Shown here piece after piece: positions 11,411 through 23,400 of a DNA stretch of 64,000 bases (positions are counted from its first letter, which is position 1; every line of letters begins with the position of its first letter). This stretch comes from Ailurus styani. Its lineage: Eukaryota; Chordata; Mammalia; Carnivora; Ailuridae. The stretch covers positions 5,789,818 through 5,853,817 of the forward strand of contig LNAC01000008.1 in the NCBI GenBank assembly GCA_002007465.1. Reading direction: 5' to 3'. A model generated the notes under the pieces. It was not told the DNA's origin, made no database searches, and saw only the letters and a list, made by a program, of their open reading frames with translations. Both the position numbers and the translations under genes were made by a program.

Positions 11411-14400
11411 CGCGTGTGTGTGCACCTGTGTGACTTGAGAGTTTACAGAGTGGGTTCATACCGTCCTCACAGGCAGCCCTGGAGGGTCTGTGCCCCCTCA
11501 CTTGTTCATCAGAGATGGGAACGGCTCTATGCTGAGAGGCGGGTGTGCTGGGACCCCCCCACCTCCACCCTGGTGCTGGGCTCCGTACTTCCCTGTTGGG
11601 TCTGGCTCCCTCCACCAGCACCTCGGGGGGCCCTCACTGGTAACCGGGTGAAGGCCACGTTCTTGCTCTTTTGCCAGGTGACCTCACATGCATGGTTTGG
11701 GGGTGCATACCTGCACGGTTTCCCCTGTTCCTGTGGGACCTGCTGGGGGAACCTTTGGTTTTCTTCTGGTTTGTTCTTACTTAGGTTCTCCATTAATCGC
11801 TGGCTAGAGCCTAGAGTCCTGATTTCTGGGCTGTCTTCACTTTGTTGGGAGGTCCGTGCTCTCACCCCCCTCCTCCTTGATGAGAAAGAGAAGGGTCATT
11901 GGTGAGCAGGTGGGTGGGTCATAGGGTAGAACGCTTTGTTGTTGAGTCGTGTGATTGAATCGCAAACATGGTGTCGATGGAGGGAAGAGCGGGCTTCAGG
12001 ATTGAGGACAGACAGGGCAGAAACATTTATATCAAATTCAGAAACCCACACGATGATAGAGGTGTTATTCGCTCCACAAGTCCTGACTCGATCGCTTGTC
12101 TGAATTGGCCTGGAAGGTGGCAGTGGACAAAACACCGTCCCTGCCCTCACGGGGCAGATGCTCCCTAGAGGGGGACAGACTGTGGGAAGAGGGCAATGGA
12201 GCAGAAGCCACGGAGATGGGACCATGCTCGTGGATGTGCTGGCGACGAGCTCCTGCCCTCAGATTAGCTGCTGGGAAGCTGGCAGGAAACAGGATTAGGG
12301 AAAGGCTCTCACCGCCAGATACAGCATTCCTTTAACAGAAAGGCAGGGTGAGGGGGTCAGAAACAAACCTGTCTCCAAAACGGCAGAGTGTTGCTTTTGT
12401 TAACTCTGGAGGAAGGGAGCACAAGTGTTGTGTTATTCTCTGACTCCTGTTGTGTGCCTGAGAGATTTCAACAAAAGGGGTGCAGGGCCCCAGGTTTCTG
12501 CATCAGAGCTCTGGGTAAGAGAGCCCCTGTTCACCTTCTAGTTTCACCTTCTAGGCCTTAACGAGTCATTTGTGGCAAAGCCTGAGACCCCCTGGGAGGT
12601 CCCCTGCTGAGCCTGCAGGGGCTGGATGGGTGGGGGCAGGTAGGGGAGGTGGGAGGGCCTGCTGGGAGCCACCCAGGGACCAAACCTGTGGGACACTGAA
12701 TTGAGTTCTGCTTCCATCCTGTTCTTCCACTTTTCTGACCCCGCCTCCTGTAAGGCAGGGTGTGTGGGGGACAGGTCCAGCCTGGGAATCAGGAGCTTGG
12801 CTTCTGTGTGGGTCCCTCTGCTGCTCAGTCACTGCCTTACTGGTCAGGAAGCCCCGCCTGAGCCAGGCGCAGAGTTGTGCTTGAATTTGTAGCCCCCCAG
12901 GAAAAGGGGACTCTCCTAACTTGAACAGGCTTAGAGCAAAGGGGCCGCCCGGGTTATTTGGGAAGGCGGGGCAGGGCCTCAGTCCCTGTACCAAGTGGCC
13001 AGACCCCTGTGGGTTTAAGCCCAGACTGCAGGGTCTAGGGCTTGGCAGAATTTGTGTCTGTCCTGGGAAAGAGGGGACTTTTCTCCTTATCGGTACCCCA
13101 GGTCTGGAAAGGGACTCCGAGCAGGATGCTTACGGCTTAGGAGCAGGCTCCACAGAGCCCCTAGGCCACAGCTCGTGCCATGGCCCCCTCTGCCAGTGGG
13201 GAGAAAGGGGCAACCTTCCAGCTCCACCGAGGTACGGGGCGGCCGGGGGTGATCTCGGAGGCCAGTTACAGTGAGCATCTTTGCTTCCTTGGCTCCTGGG
13301 AGGTAAGAACAGTCCGCTTCGGTCCAGGTCGGCCCACACTGAGCCCGGGTGCCACGTGGGCACCTCTGTGGGCACCAGCCCTTCCGAAGTGTCCTGAGAG
13401 GAACGCAGGGCCCACTCCGGCTGCCTTCAGTCAGGGGCGTCAAGACAAGGCCTTACGGAGAGCATTCCCCTTGCGTTGGGTCTGGAATCTTAGTGGGTAG
13501 GGTTCGGGCAGAGAAGGCTCAGAGGCGTGAACCAGCAGGGCGAAAGGGTGAGTGGGGTAACCTCTTGTTGGGGAGGCAGGACAGACACCCTCTGACCCAT
13601 GGCTTGGAGAGCCCAGCGTGGGCTTCATACGGGTCCCCGGAGCAGGGAGGGAGGTTTAACATGGTAGCCCCGTAGCTGTTGCACAGGCTTATGGGTGCCG
13701 CCCGTGTCTTCGGCTGGTGACGAACTTCCCAGATGACCGTCCCAGATGTTCATCGTGCACTTCTGTTTACACAGACAGGACCGAGCGAAGTAAGAATAGT
13801 TGAGACCGTTCTTTGTGCAGCAGCGGGCCCCCAAACTGTCGAAACCAGGCAGCTGGAGCGAGCGCGGGACTTGGGAGCAGCTCCGGTGTGAGGCCAGGCC
13901 TGCCAGGTATCAGCCTTCCGGCCCCGGCCGGTCCCTTGCCTCAGTGAGCCTCTCCCGAGCATCTCCGACAGAAAGAGGGGGTAGCGCTCGCTTCTCTGAC
14001 GAGCGCAGCAGGTCCCGTCGCTTTTTATCTGGCTCGTGCCGGGCTCTGGGCAGAAAGGAGTCACTCGGAGGCCCTCCTGAGAGAGCTGAGGGACTCGACA
14101 CACGCGGGCAAGGCAGAGCTCTCACACAGGCTGTGCTCACTTGGCAAATGGGGCAGTGGTTGGGGAAACAGCGAGGGGGGTGGATGAGAGAAACAGTAAG
14201 TATCTGGGGCCGAGGAACGAACCGCCAGGATCCTTTGTGGGACCCCCTCCTCCATCCGGGTGAGCCTCAGCAAAGCCGCTGCGTGGCGTCCCCTGGCAGA
14301 TATGGCGTGGGGCTAGGGCAGGTGGCCGAGGAAACGGGAGCGGCCAGCAGGATTGCAGGCGGGCTCCCCAGGACATCACCCCTCTTCCTCTCTGCCCGGG

Positions 14401-17400
14401 CTCCTGCCCGTTTACCCGAGGACACTCAGAATCTTAGGCTGTCCCAGTTCCTTTGCCTTTCCTTATGAATTTTAGAATCGGCTTGTTAATATCTATTAAA
14501 AAAAAGCTTGCTAGGATTTTGATTGGAATTGCATGGCATCTGTAGGTCCAAATGCCTCCTTAAAATCTGTCTGACTCTCCCCAGCATAAATCCTGCCCTG
14601 TCCCCATACAAGCAAATCCCCACCGGGGTGGGGAGTCAGTCGCTTGAAGGTAGACCAGCCCAAGCCAGGCCCTGTGGGGAGGAAAGCGGTGTTTGCCTTC
14701 CCAGAAGGGCCCTGCTTGTTGTCTGGGCTGAACTCGCCCTCTTCCAGCCACCCCTCCCTGTGGCTGACTGAGGGCCCTCCGTGACTCCTCTCCAACACAG
14801 CCCCTTGCTGACGGCCTCGGTAAGACAGGACCCGGCAGCCCTGGAAAGCTGGCCCACGGAGAGGGGCTTTTCTGTCAGCTGCTTCTGTGTTTTTTTAAGG
14901 CCTGGGTCACTTCCTCCTGAGGGCAAGTCAGCTGATCCGTGCGCCACGGAGGGGTGTCTGGGGGAGGGTTTGTGGCTGATAGTCACGGCCACTCTGGCAG
15001 CGGGGAGGAGAGGGGAGGCGCTGCACACCCTAGCGGGCATGGGGCAGGGGAGCGTGTCTTGTTACATGCCTGAACAAGCAAGCCTCAAACCCTCAGCAGC
15101 CCCCCCGCCCCGTCTCTGCCTCTGGATCAAGGTGTCCCCCCAGCTGGAGCGGTCACCATGCGGGGACAGTGGTGCATTCCACAGTGGGTGTCACAGACTG
15201 CTGCTGCAGAAACTGGGCCACGAGCCCTGGTTCTTCAGGATGGAAAACCAGTTCTCCAACTGCATGTGGAGAGAGGTCCCGCCCGGGCTGAGGCCCCGCC
15301 CGGGCCTGGTCCGGTGCCCGAACCCCGCAGGCTGCCAAATGCCAGGCCACCTCTCGTCTGCAAGTTGGGTCCCCCGGACGGTGTCTGTGTCCCAGCATGT
15401 GCTCGCACAGCCCTGGTGTCACCTCGATCCTACTGTCGTGGTGACTGCGGGATGGACTGTGGCCCCGTGGGCCACCCTGCTTCTCCTGGCCCTGCTGCTC
15501 AGGAGTAGGCCCTGGATCGTGGGAGAATGAATCAGGAAGAGGACTGGTTTAAGAAGGCAGTGCTCACCATGCGAGCAGGCCAGCCGCTTCCCTTCCGTTC
15601 AGGGGAAAGCTAGGAGGATGGCTGGGTCCCTTTCTGCCTAGAAAGAAGTCCTGATCTTGTAGGTCATGCTCGTCAGCGCTTCCCAAGCCCTTCTCGTGGA
15701 GCAGGTGTGGTCTGACCTCTCTGTTCCGGGAGCAGGTGTGGTCTGACCACGAGGTGAAGAAACCTCACTTCATGCAGGTGAAGCGACTTGTCCACAGTCT
15801 CCCCAGCTGAGCGGAAGGGGAGCAGCGCTGGGAGGCCTCCCCAGTCCCCCTGCCTGCAAGCTCCCAAGGCAGGGCCCCGCCTGTTCCGCCACCTTCACCC
15901 TCAGCGCTGCTCCCAAACGCAGAGGCACCGGGGGCCTTTGGCCCGTGTGCCCTCTTGGCTGCGGCCGGCGGGGTGAGCACCGGGAAGGCTGGGCAGCTGT
16001 GTGGTGAAAAGAGAAAGTTTCAGCCGGGGGCCGGCGGTTTACAGTCTGGGGCAGCCCCGTGGGGTTGAGCACCGTCCACCTCCCCAGCGTGGCCTGTGGG
16101 ACAGGTGGGGCCCAGGAGGAGAGGGGGCAGTGGGCTGTGAAGGCTTCCATCGCCCAACCGCCGTCTGGCCCCAGACAGCCAGTGTGGCCAGCTGAGGGCT
16201 CATCGTGTGCACCCTCTGGGACTCGACTCAACTGCCCAAACCTTTGCCTCCTCTCCTTTTAAAATTTGAATTGATACTTAAAGTACTGAAAGTATAGATT
16301 CCTGCTGTATGTGATCTTTTTTTTTTAAGATTTTATTTAATTATTTGACACACAGAGAGAGATCACAAGTAGGCAGCGAGGCAGTCAGAGAGACAGGGAG
16401 AGGAGGAAGCAGGCTCCCTGCTGAGCAGAGAGCCCGATGCGGGCCTCGATCCCAGGATGCTGAGATCATGACCTGAGCCGAAAGCAGAGGCTTTAACCCA
16501 CTGAGCCACCCAGGCGCCCTGTATGTGATCTTTTTACACACACTGTGTCTTGATCATCTTTTGATAAATACACTTTTACAGAATTCTCAATGGCTTAATA
16601 TTTTGGGGGGGGGAATACTACTCATTGTTTCTTTTTCAGTCCTTGATTCTTGGTACATCAGCTGTTTCTAGTACCTGAGGTGCCATTAGCTGTGCGTTTT
16701 CAGATGGGGTGGGTACAGAGCCCAGCCTGAAAGTGTAGGGAACGTGGGCTGGGCGCTGCAGAGTCTTGCGTGGCAGTGGATGCAGACCACACGAGCCAGA
16801 TTTGGGAGCTCGAGCTGGGCAGGGGCCTGAATCAACTCGCGCTTGGCCCTGGGAAGGGCCTTGGCCAGCTGCTGGCTGTTCTGAACCCTCAGGGGCTGGA
16901 CACCTCGTGCTCTTGGCGGGCCTTGGGGCTCGCACAGTTGGGTCTCACCCCCAGCCCGCTCTGGTGCTTCTGGGCACCCTGTTTTTAAGGCAAGGCCTGA
17001 CTGCCTTTCTAGTCTCAATTTCTAAACCCTCTTCTTCCTTGAGTGCCTGTGACCTACTGTGATATCGGGGGCTGAGGGAGGGTCCTGGAGGCTGGGAAAC
17101 TGGGAGGATAGGATCTGGGGAGCTGAGGAGGAGTTTCAGGAACGGTGCTGTAGGCCAGACTCCTCGAGTGAGGAGATGCGGGAATGGCCAGCGGGACTTT
17201 TTTCCCTCAAGAACACGGAGGGCCCAGAGCACCGGCTGACCCACCTGCGGTCGTGGGCAGGACTCCTGGGCGTGCTGTCCGATAGCCTTTCCTCTTCCAC
17301 ATGACTGCAGGTCCCTAAGGAGCCTGGAGAGGGGGCTGGGGTCCGCCTCAAGGCCAGAGACCTGGGTTGGGATTCTGGCTCTGGCTTCTCCCTTACTGTG

Positions 17401-20400
17401 AGGCTCTTGGGCACATCCACGAGTCTCTGTGGACCATTTTCCACATCTGGGAAATGTCACTAACCACCTGACATTGAAGGGCCGTCCCAAGAGGCAGCAC
17501 GTGGAGACTGTTCCCGTGGAGAAGGAAGCCCCATCCCACCCCATCCATCTCGGCTGCGCTTTGGGGCGGGGGCGGGACATCGAGGGCCAGAGGATGCGGG
17601 AGCTCCCACCCCTTTCCCTGAAGCCCTCGGAGGAAGCGTTGGCCAGGGGTCGCTCGGGAGGCTTTGTCCGCGGATGTGGCCCTGTCCAGCCCGTGGTCCG
17701 TTCTCATGCCGCACTTTCTCTGTCAGTAGGACAGGAGGTCTGGGGTGGGTTGGCAGGGTGGAGGTGGAGCAGCTGGAGGGGAGGGAGCTTTGATTGCCCT
17801 CTCTCTGTACCTGTCCCCATAGCATGGCCAGCGTCGCCCTTTGGAGGACAGCCGGAGTACAGTGTCTTCTGTCCATGAGTAGGGAAGCCACTGGGCTCTT
17901 TCAAAGTTTCATTTGCTATTAGGCCAACCATCAGGTATCCCGAATTAAACTGTCGAGCAACCATCAAATAGGAACATCGCCACAGCCCATCTGTTTCCAG
18001 TGTCCGTGTTCCATACTGACCTTGTGCTTTACTAGTGAAGTTTCCGGGTGGTCTGACGACACTGTCCTCAGCTGGGTCATCCCCCCGCTCCCATTGTGGC
18101 CACTGTCTGGACGGGATGCCCACAGTCTCCTCCGGGGGACTCCGCCAGAAGAGAGCCTAGAAACGTCTACATGGGGCTGTTAGAGATGATGCTACCAGAA
18201 GCATTTCTGTGTGGAACATTCGGTTTTGTTTGACCCTGTTTTGGTACTGTTTCTATGGTATAATTTCCCCAGAGCAGGCTTATCAGGTCATGGGGTTTGA
18301 ACGCTCTAATCTGTCTTGAAGGAAGTGACCACCAGCCCCCAGAGCTCTGGGACAGTTGCCTGTCACCTTGTTTTCACGGGCCTCAGGGGTCTGGCCTCTG
18401 GCAGCCACAAACCAGGCCTTGTCTACATTGGAGACACGGGGGTGAGTGTGCATATGTAGAGCCCAAAGCACACAGAAGGTTGTTGGGGGGTGTATGCGTG
18501 TCCCTGGAAGAGGCCCATGACTCCGGACCCCGGATGTGCAAGCTAAAAGCCGTCTGTGGTCAGAGCTACTGTCTTCAGCCAGGCCTGGCCTCCAGGACCT
18601 CCCAGTCCTGTTCAGTTCCTGGGAGGGGAGCTTCAACCCCAACCCCCTTTCTCTGGTCCTGGAGGAGCCTGTGTTGGCAGGAGGGACCCAGATAGCTGGG
18701 CGGGGTGGGCCATGTTCTTAGGGCGCAGGCCGGGTAGGATGGCCCCATGCCAGCCTCTCTCCAGCCTCTCTCCTCAGCCCAGGGCAGGGGCTGAGTGCGA
18801 AGGGGTGAGACGAGGGGCTGGCGTCCCCGAGTGTAAGGCTGGGAGCACAGATGAGGGCAAAGTCGGCCAGGCCTAGGAACCCTCCACGAGCAGCAGCAGG
18901 CTTTCTCTAAGGCCTGTTTGCCAGCAAAGGGGTTGGACCTTCATCTGGAAGATCATCCAGAAACTTCTTTTCACTTGGACATTCTGGAACTCTACTCCTG
19001 GGTAGAGTTTCATGTTCTACAGAGAACACCAACTTTCTCCTCCCCCTTCCCCTGAGAGGCACGTGGGAGGTGATTTCCCCGGGATCTCCCTGGCCAGCCC
19101 ATACCCGGGGTCCCTGAGGCTGGACTTGCAGGAGGCCTCACAGCGGTCACCGATCCTGTTCAGGCTCTTGCTAGTTCTCCTCAGATACCTGGGAAGGGAA
19201 TGGAGGAGAGGAGATGGAAAAAAAATTTCCATTTAGGGACGTTTCCAGTTTAGGGAGACTCAGTAGGATATGAACTTGGGTATCACTGCTGCTTTGCTTA
19301 CAAACACAACAGAAGTCCCTGAGGAGTTGGCTGCCCTGGCCTGGCCACATTCCTGCCCTCTGTGAATCTCCTGGGCACAAATTCTTTGCTTCTGGGGTTG
19401 TCCTCCCAAGCACTGAAAGGCCCAGAGAGCCCCAGGCGGTCCACCACACGCCCTCCCTGAATTCCTCTGTGGAGCCGGGGACAAGTGTGTGTTGGCAGCT
19501 GAGTGCTGGGGCTGGCGCTCTAGGAGCTTGTGGGGCAGGGGTGGTGCAGGACAGCCGCAAAGGGGCCATGCACATGGGGTGTGAGGGCCATAGAGGGCCA
19601 AGGGGGAGGCACAGGAGAGGAGACGTCCTCTGCGTCTTGGGGTGGGTGGCGGCCTTTGGGCCATCTGGTTTAGTCAGGTCTTGAAGCCCAAGGGGCAGGA
19701 AGGTGTAGCAAACTGGGCTGGCAGTGACCCAGGGGACGTTTGATTAGAAAGCAGGCTGTGGGGACCAATGAGGAACGAAGTCAGGACTGTGTGAAGAGGT
19801 GGAGTCTTGTTTAGGGCACACAGAGGCCCTGGACCAGAGAGGGTGCAAGTGGGGGTACCAGGTGGCCTCTGTGTCTGTGCCCGCTCCGTGGGAGAGAGAG
19901 CAGGCTCAGCCCAGACAGTGGTTGCCCACATGGAGGGGACTGGGAGTGGCCCAGGGCATTTGCGCTGGGCTGGCTCAGTCAGTAGAGCATCTGACTCTTG
20001 ATCTCAGGGTCATGAGTTCAAGCCCCATGTTGGACATAGAGCCTATTAAAAAAAAAAAAAAAAAGGAATACCAAACAATTTCTCGTGTAGCCAGGCGCTC
20101 CCGATGCTGTATTTTAAATCCCAAAAGTCATTATGAGTATTTTGTACAGTGGTTTTTTTTAGATTTTCCTGCTTATTTACTCTGTCTCGTGCATTTCATT
20201 CCTTCTGCAATTCTGTGCTCCCATCTGAGATCATTTTCCTTCAGTCAAAAGCACATCTCTTAGTATTTCTTGACAGATTCCGTGGCAACCAATTTTGCCA
20301 ATTTTTCTTTTACTGGCCAGGTTTTTCTATGAAGGCTTTTTTTTTTTTTTTAAAGATTTATTTGTTTATCTGAGAGAGAGAGAGAGCGCGCGAGAGTGCG

Positions 20401-23400
20401 CATGCAACTGCCGGGGATGGGAGGTGGGCAGAGGGAGAGGGAGAATCCCAAGCAGACTTCTCACTGAGCATAGAGCCTGATGTGGGGCTCGATCCCATGA
20501 CCCTGAGATCATGACCTGAGCCAAAATCAAGAGTCAGATACTTATCTGACGGAGTCACCCAGGCAGCCCTCTTTGAAGGCTAGTTTATCTAAAATTATCA
20601 TCCTGGTGCCGTGTTCTAATAACTCTCCGCATTGCCCATGTGTCACTCCATTGTCTTACGGTTTCCATTGTTTCTGTCAAGAGGTCAACTGTCTGTTTTA
20701 GGTTTTCCTTTGAAGGCCAGATGTCTTTATCTAATTTAAGAATTTATCTTTAGTGCTGAGCAGTTTGATAATGATTTGCCTAACTGTGCTCTTCTTTGGA
20801 GTTCCTTGTGTTTCTTTTATCTGTTTGTGGTATGGCTTGATGTTTTCCACTTATTTTGTGAAACTTTCAGTTATTATCTCTTTAAATATTGTTCCTGGGA
20901 CTCACATTACATGTTATGTTAGCGCTTTCCACCACATCCAATGGGTCTCTCATGTTCCTTTTCGTATTTCCCAACTTCTTTTCCTCTGTGCCCCGGTCTG
21001 GATATTTTCTGACTTATCTTGTGGTTCACTAATCCCCCCTGCAGTTGTTCTAAACTGCAGTTGAACCCATTTATTGAGCTCTTTTGGCTTTGGATGTATT
21101 TTCAGCTGTAGAATTCCCGTTTGATTAATTTTTACAGTTTCAGATGCTCTGGTGCAATTCTCCGTTGTGTGATATGCCTTCCTGAACTTTCATTTTTATA
21201 TTTCATTTCTAGTCATTTTAATGTCTGGATCTCCTTTGAGTGTATCTCTGTCATCTTTATTTATTTATTTATTTATTCTCATGGCTTTGGTAGAATCCTG
21301 GATGTTGTGTATGAAAAGTCCCGGGGATAATTTGGGATTCTGAATCATTTATTTTCTTCCGTAGAAAATGTGTTCCCACTTCTGGCCAGTGGTTAGACTA
21401 CGGTTGCCCTCACCCACCCTCTCAGGACTGAGGAAGAGCCTTCCTTCCTCGCACTGATGCAGACTTCTGTCTCTTCAGCCTGTGGGTTGGCAGGAAGCTC
21501 TGCCTGGGGTCTCCGCTTTTCAGCCTCTGCGTGTGAGTAGATGCCTTAAGGGAGAAAATGCGCCCAAGGTCAGGCTCATCTGTCACACTGGCCCTCCCTC
21601 CATGTTCGCAGCGCCTCTGATCCTGGTTGCCTTGGTACTTCTTCAAGGCTAACGAATGGATTTTTAAAAATAACCTCTGTTGTCAGGTGTTTTGTTGTTG
21701 TTGTTTAAAGATTTTATTTATTTGAGAGTGAGAGAGAGAGAGCATGAGCAGGGGGAGGGGCAAAGGGAGAAGAAGGCTCCCCGATGAGTAAGGAGCCCGA
21801 TGTGGGACTCGATCCCAGGACTCTGGGATCATGACCTGAGCCGAAGGCAGACGCTTAACTGACCGAGGCACCCAGGCGGCCCTGTTGTCAGGTTTTTTAA
21901 GTTGTTCGCAGAAGCAGGGGGTTAAACCTTGGTCCTGTGTTGGAAAGGCCAGGCCCCCCAGCAGAACCCACTGCCCCCATGACCCGCCCCAAAGACTTTT
22001 GTCCCCTGTCGGTGATAGGCGTGGGGGAGGGCCAGTTAACTGGGCATTGGTGAGAGGCAGTCTGTTCATTGGGTCTCACAGAGTGAAGCAGGGAGGGCTC
22101 GGAGCTAGCTTGACACAGCTGGACAGACCGTCCTTGTTTACAGATGTGGAAACAGGCCCAGAACAGGACAGCCCCACAGTGACCGGGACCCAGGTGTCCA
22201 TGACTCCTGGCCCCATGCTTGGCTCCAGGGGGAGCAGGGGACAGCAGGCAGCGGGGCTGCTGCGGGAGATGGGGGTGCTGGGTGGCCAGCCCCCTGGCCA
22301 GTGCTGCTCTTCCCTGTTGTGCTGCCTCTCCCTGTCCCCCTGCTATGTGCTCCCCGTTCCAGCACCTTCTGAAGCCTGGGCAGCAAGGGGCCCTCGTTGC
22401 TGTTGCCGTGAGCCCCCAGGTACATTCCCAGCAGCCTGCCCTCCCGCCTGCTGATTTCTCACAAAACCCTGGAGCTGGTTTCTGAGAGTGATAGGGTTTT
22501 TTTTCTCACTAATCCCTGCAGTTTTCTGCCCACACCCAGTTTCTCTTCCGCTTCTCTCTCCACCCTGTTGTGAACGAAAGTCAGCGCACCAAGTGACGCG
22601 CAGCTTTCTCTCCCAGTGCCCTCGGTGGCATTTGCCAGCGGGTAGAGGGCAGGGTGGGTGTCCCTGCTCCCTAGAGTTAGCGGCCTGTGGGGGCGGCAGG
22701 CTTCCCACACACACACTGCCCCTCGGGGCCCTGGTGGAGAAGGGCACTGGTGGAGCTGGTGAATTGGGGGATGATTGACATCAGAGAGCTCCCAAACTCA
22801 GACTGCTGCCGCTCGTCAGGTGTGTGGCCACAGACACCTGCTGCCTCGGCTCTAGAAAAGCTGGCCGCCCAGGGATATGAGCGGCATTTTCGCCTGGCAC
22901 AGACAGGGTTCTGTAGGTGATGGACTATGGCAGCCCTCCTGCTGGGATAACGTGCCCTATCCTGGAAGCCCAGGACTTCGGAGGGGCCAGCAGGCCTAGA
23001 GGGGCTCAGAAGAGGTAGTGAGGAAGGAGGACCCGCATCCCAGGCTCCCCCAGCTGGCACGTCAGGTCACTTCTGCTTCCCCAAGGCTGAAATGGTCTGG
23101 CCCACTGTCTGGCTTTTATGGAGCAGCAGCCCCAGGAGCTGTCACTGTGCCACCCTGTGGGGTTAGCCAGGGCTGCTCCTGCTGCGGGGGCTTGGGGTCA
23201 ATGAGCTGCTGAGCCAGGGAGGCGCCAGCAAGTGCTTGGGGTGGCCCGTCCTGCCCGAGGAGACTGGCCAGGCAGGCCCACTGTGTGAACCTGGTCCCCC
23301 GTGGCTCCTCTGTCTTCACAGAGCTCTTGGGGTCCGTCCAGTAGCACTTTAAAGAGCTCTTGCAGCCGCGGGGCTGGGCCGTTCTCCGGGCTGTCCCAGC

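Noticed and set aside
19961..20064. tRNA-Lys-like sequence with A and B boxes (also the heads at 4,502-4,607 and 34,367-34,475)
   Set aside because: These are heads of tRNA-derived Can-SINEs with A-rich tails and target-site duplications, not tRNA genes; the cloverleaf is not preserved.
20753..21064. Hydrophobic open frame of 103 codons on the + strand
   Set aside because: Falls in an old L1 segment read in antisense. Hydrophobicity comes from the T-rich strand.
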